From contig NC_041692.1 of NCBI RefSeq assembly GCF_900005765.1, positions 930,001 through 994,000 on the forward strand: a DNA stretch of 64,000 nucleotides, read 5' to 3'. Positions 60,943-64,000 of the stretch are shown here, in pieces. Origin of the DNA: Plasmodium relictum (Eukaryota > Apicomplexa > Aconoidasida > Haemosporida > Plasmodiidae). A program made the translations under genes and the position numbers. Every line of letters starts with the position of its first letter. Positions within the stretch are counted from its first letter, which is position 1. The notes under the pieces were generated by a model. It had not been told where the DNA came from and ran no database searches. It worked only from the letters and a program-made list of their open reading frames with translations.

Positions 60943-63034
60943 ATGCCAATAGTAGATGGAGCATATGTAATATCTATGAGTAATAAAATTTATCCTTTTA
61001 TATAAAATAAATGATTAGAATTTTTTACAAAGTTATAAAATATATACATCTATATACATAAACAGAACAATAACTATAATTATATGAAATATCCCATAAA
61101 AGTTTAAATGTTTAATTTTTTTTTTTTCAATTTTCAAATATTATATTGCTTATGAAGCATTTTGATTAATATGTTATTTTACTTATTTTTTTTCAGAAAA
61201 TTACACTATAATAAGTGATGGATACGGTGAAAAAGGAGTAAAAAAAACATATGAAGATGAATTTTTCATTTGCGAAAATTTAAAAAACCTTAATAAAAGT
61301 TTACATCCTAATTTTAATTTCTCGTAAAATATAAATGTAGATAATTTATTTTTATTATTGTCATACTAATATAATGTATTTTTAGACTTTTTTTTATTTT
61401 TAATTTATTTTTTTTATTTTTTTTATCTAATTTGTAGATGTTTTTGTCTTATTGATGGGCATAATGGCAAAAATACTGCAATGTTTTTAAAAAAAAATTT
61501 AGCTCAAGAATTATCGAATAGTTTTACTTCCATCCAAAAAACATATGATGATACTCTTCCCATACCTGACCACTTTATAAGAATTGTAAAATATTTAACA
61601 TACATTTTTATGAGAATATATTTATTTTTTATCTTAATTCAAACACTTAAAAAAAAAAAGAAAAGGTTTATACTTTTAATATAATGTAGAAATTTTATGT
61701 TACCTTAAATTAGGGTGTTAATAATGCTTGTAAAAAAATTGATGAAAATTTGTCGTTAGAATATCCTAATTGCAGAGGTGAGATTATTATATTAATATAA
61801 ATAGTTGCATATGCAATAATATAAATAAAAATGAGAAAAATTTAGTATAAGAAAATATATAATAATTATCATAGTCGAAAGTATTACTATAATTAGGAAT
61901 TTATTTAAAAGATTTTTTTTTTCTTGGTTTATATATTTAGATGGTGCTACTTGTGTTATCGTTTTAATAAAAGATGATTATGCCTATATAATAAACATAG
62001 GAGACTCTTCTGCTTATTTATGTAGATATCTAAATAATGTCAATCAAGGTATTTAAAAAAAAAAAAATTATTTAATATTATTATAAAACTAAATTTAAAA
62101 ATTATTTAAGAATAAATGAAAATATCTATCTTATTCTATTTTTTTTTTTTTTTTTTTTAAATTGATTTATATAGCTATCGAACTAGTGGATATTCATAAA
62201 CCTTGGGTATCATCAGAAAAAGAGAGAATAATAAAAAATGGGGGAGTTATAGAAAATGGAAGAATAAATGATATAATAGATGTAACGAGATCTTTTGGAG
62301 ATTTATCGTAAATTGAAAAATTAGAAAAAGAAAAATATTTGATTTAAAGTTATATATTTTCCTATTAATTTTTTACTAATTTATTTTCTTTTTTTATTAG
62401 ATTAAAGAAGTATGGTTTATTGTGTACAGGAACATTTAAGAAATTTAAAATAAATTCAGACGACAATTTTATAATTTTAGGAACCGATGGATTTTTTAGT
62501 TTTGTGGATGTTAATCATATAACTAACGAGATAGTAAACTTATCAAAAAAGGTAGTAGAAAAAAAAAAAAAAAATTTATAAAATTATAAGAAAAAAAATA
62601 TTGAATAAAATAATACTAATTTTTATTTTTTCTATTATACTCTTTCAAATTTTTTTATATACATAGGAAGAAAGGATGGTAAATGTTGAAAAAAAAAAGA
62701 CAATATTTGATGCAAAAAACATATGCAAAATTATGGTCGAACATGCAATAATAGATAAAAAATCACAAGTAATAAAAATAAAAGTTGCACATTTTTTTTT
62801 TTTTATAATTTTTTCTCCTTGCATTATATCTTTAATGAACTCCTATTCAATATATATAGAATATATAATACACAAATAATATGACACGTAACAAAATTGT
62901 TCATATTTCAATCAACATTTATTGTTTTTTTATTATATACATTAATTTAAAATAGTTAATATTAATTTTTTTTTTTATTTTTTTTTTTTTAGGATAACGT
63001 AACTGTTATTTTAATAAAATTTTTACACAAATAA
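60943..63034 (+). CDS. PP2C-type (PPM) serine/threonine phosphatase, nine exons
   Basis: Exons: 60943-60979, 61197-61323, 61438-61585, 61714-61777, 61941-62048, 62175-62307, 62401-62551, 62667-62768, 62993-63034. All introns are GT-AG with matching phases; 303 residues. PP2C motifs appear in order: 'KKTYEDEFF', 'FCLIDGHNGK' (metal-binding D and the DGH core), 'DGATCVIVLI', 'INIGDSSAYL', 'DIHKPWVSSEKERI' with 'NGGVI', 'VTRSFGDLSLK', 'LGTDGFFSFV' (metal Asp) and 'DNVTVILIKF' at the very end. The metal-coordinating acids look intact, so a Mn/Mg-dependent phosphatase of near-minimal size is expected. There is no signal peptide or membrane segment. The first exon (12 codons, donor A|GTAATA) is the least certain; the internal exons are well supported by the domain. 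Confidence 0.9.
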
Positions 63035-63275
63035 AAAAAAATTTTAATTATAAAGAAAATTAAGTATCAATTACAATGTTAAAAAATAAAATATATATAT
63101 TGAACAATTTTTAATTATTGTAACAACAATAAAAAGGACAAAAAAAAAAAAAAGGAAAAAAAAAAAAAAAAAAAAAAAAAATACGTATGTATACAATAAT
63201 AAAAAAAAATTAAATAATTATAAGCAATTTTTTCTCTATTTTAAAACAAAACATATAAACATTGGCTATTTAAAA

Positions 63276-64000
63276 TTAAAAAACATTAGGAGTTAAGTAA
63301 TTATGTGAATTATAATCAATATTATCGTTATATTCTACGAGATATACATTTTGCTTAAAATTATATTTATTTATTAACGGTATTTTTTCTTTCTTTTTAT
63401 TGTATTTATATATATTAGTATCAATTACATTAATTATTTCCTCATCATCATTTTTAAACAATCCAATAAAACAAGTTGCAAAGGTAGATCCAACATACGG
63501 TCCTATCCATAAGGGTAGAGATTGAATATAAAATTTTACTAGCTGTAATATTTTGGTTATACTTAAAAATGATGCAAATATAGAATATATATTAAATGAA
63601 CTAGATGCTTTAAAAATTTTAAAATATAAATAAGTGTATAAAGTGGATGTAGAAAATAAAGGATTTAATGTAGTATTTGTTACAAAAACAAAAAATAATA
63701 ATGAAAAAAAAATGAATAATAAATAAAATATATGATTCATAATATATTTTATATATTTATTATCAATATGAATAAAAAATTTATTTTTGCCTTTATTTGT
63801 ATTAAACATATCATAACCATATATATCTTCATATGTATTAAAAGAAAATGACGATGTCATATTTTTTATTTTTTTGTTAGTAAAAATTATAGATTCATCA
63901 TTTTTATTCTCTTCAATAAATTTTTTTTTATATTTATATAAGCTTATTAATAGTAATGTTAACAGAAAAGTAGAAAGAAATTCACATAAAAAAGTTTTCA
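63276..64000 (-). CDS. Multi-spanning membrane protein, 5' end outside window
   Basis: The frame stays open from the stop near 63276 to the right edge, so the ATG at 63860 is probably internal and the gene starts beyond the window. Hydrophobic segments: one near the edge (about 63935-63995, '[17 protein letters not shown]'), one at about 63675-63750 ('[18 protein letters not shown]'), and one or two more at about 63450-63620, ending '[20 protein letters not shown]'. Polar Asn/Asp/Lys-rich stretches separate them. The C-terminus ends [10 protein letters not shown] do not recognise the family; a transporter-like or organelle-membrane role is a guess. It converges on the PP2C gene with 241 bases between stops. 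Confidence 0.65.
   Translation of the reverse strand, partial: KTFLCEFLSTFLLTLLLISLYKYKKKFIEENKNDESIIFTNKKIKNMTSSFSFNTYEDIYGYDMFNTNKGKNKFFIHIDNKYIKYIMNHIFYLLFIFFSLLFFVFVTNTTLNPLFSTSTLYTYLYFKIFKASSSFNIYSIFASFLSITKILQLVKFYIQSLPLWIGPYVGSTFATCFIGLFKNDDEEIINVIDTNIYKYNKKKEKIPLINKYNFKQNVYLVEYNDNIDYNSHNYLTPNVF

Noticed and set aside
61481-61684. 67-codon frame at 61481 as a separate gene
   Set aside because: It is exon 3 of the PP2C gene read through into its intron; the same holds for the frame at 62676-62879 (exon 8).
63860-63860. ATG 63860 as the true start of the last membrane protein
   Set aside because: The same frame is open and coding-like up to the window edge, with another hydrophobic segment.
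1-64000. tRNA/rRNA genes, CRISPR arrays, insertion sequences, viral genes
   Set aside because: No G+C-rich clover-like stretch, no direct-repeat/spacer array and no transposase or viral protein was found on reading both strands.

Overview
This window is nuclear DNA from a malaria parasite (genus Plasmodium). The base composition is extremely A+T-rich, with long poly(A)/poly(T) tracts and (TA)n runs between genes. Introns are short and follow the GTAA...T-rich-AG pattern, and proteins are loaded with Asn, Lys, Asp and Ile low-complexity inserts. Genus-typical genes are present, notably the fused folate enzyme PPPK-DHPS. The very high A+T in both genes and spacers, with large spacers, suggests an avian-type Plasmodium (gallinaceum/relictum-like) or a falciparum-like species rather than the GC-richer ovale/malariae/vivax lineages. 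That species call is inference. The set dhps, cullin, mitochondrial carrier, EMC1, CAF1 and an arginine methyltransferase resembles what I recall of the interior of P. falciparum chromosome 8, so I read this as a conserved core block, not a subtelomere. I saw no tRNA, rRNA, CRISPR array, transposon or viral gene.

Layout, left to right (strand): RRM-type RNA-binding protein, 5' cut by the window edge (+); apicoplast-leader protein with S1 RNA-binding repeats and, after four further splices, a C-terminal WWE domain (-); a doubtful 47-residue ORF (+); an unrecognised 469-residue protein (+); an unrecognised 1028-residue Asn-rich protein (-); a two-exon secreted protein of 1205 residues with an alpha/beta-hydrolase-like N-terminal region (+); a PRMT3-like arginine methyltransferase (-); a four-exon DUF2009/UPF0652 protein (-); the CAF1 deadenylase with a huge Asn-rich extension (-); EMC1 (-); a mitochondrial carrier with a large insertion (+); a cullin (-); an unrecognised two-exon protein with an acidic tail (+); PPPK-DHPS (-); a six-exon 142-residue membrane protein (+); a Ded1/DDX3-type DEAD-box helicase (-); a nine-exon PP2C phosphatase (+); and a membrane protein cut by the right edge (-).

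Many genes have introns. I rebuilt the splice models by hand by requiring GT-AG ends, matching phase and, where possible, continuity of a known domain across the junction. The strongest models are PPPK-DHPS, DUF2009, cullin, EMC1, PP2C and the S1-WWE gene, all of which close exactly in phase. Initiators that are not ATG were replaced by the first in-frame ATG or by an upstream exon.

There is no operon logic here. Common themes are mRNA fate (RRM protein, CAF1, DEAD-box helicase), protein modification and turnover (PRMT, cullin, PP2C), ER membrane-protein insertion (EMC1) and organelle biology (apicoplast S1-WWE protein, carrier). The most novel-looking item is the S1+WWE architecture behind a bipartite plastid leader. 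Its C-terminal domain lies on small exons and is lost if either of two donor sites, each overlapping a TAA codon, is not spliced.
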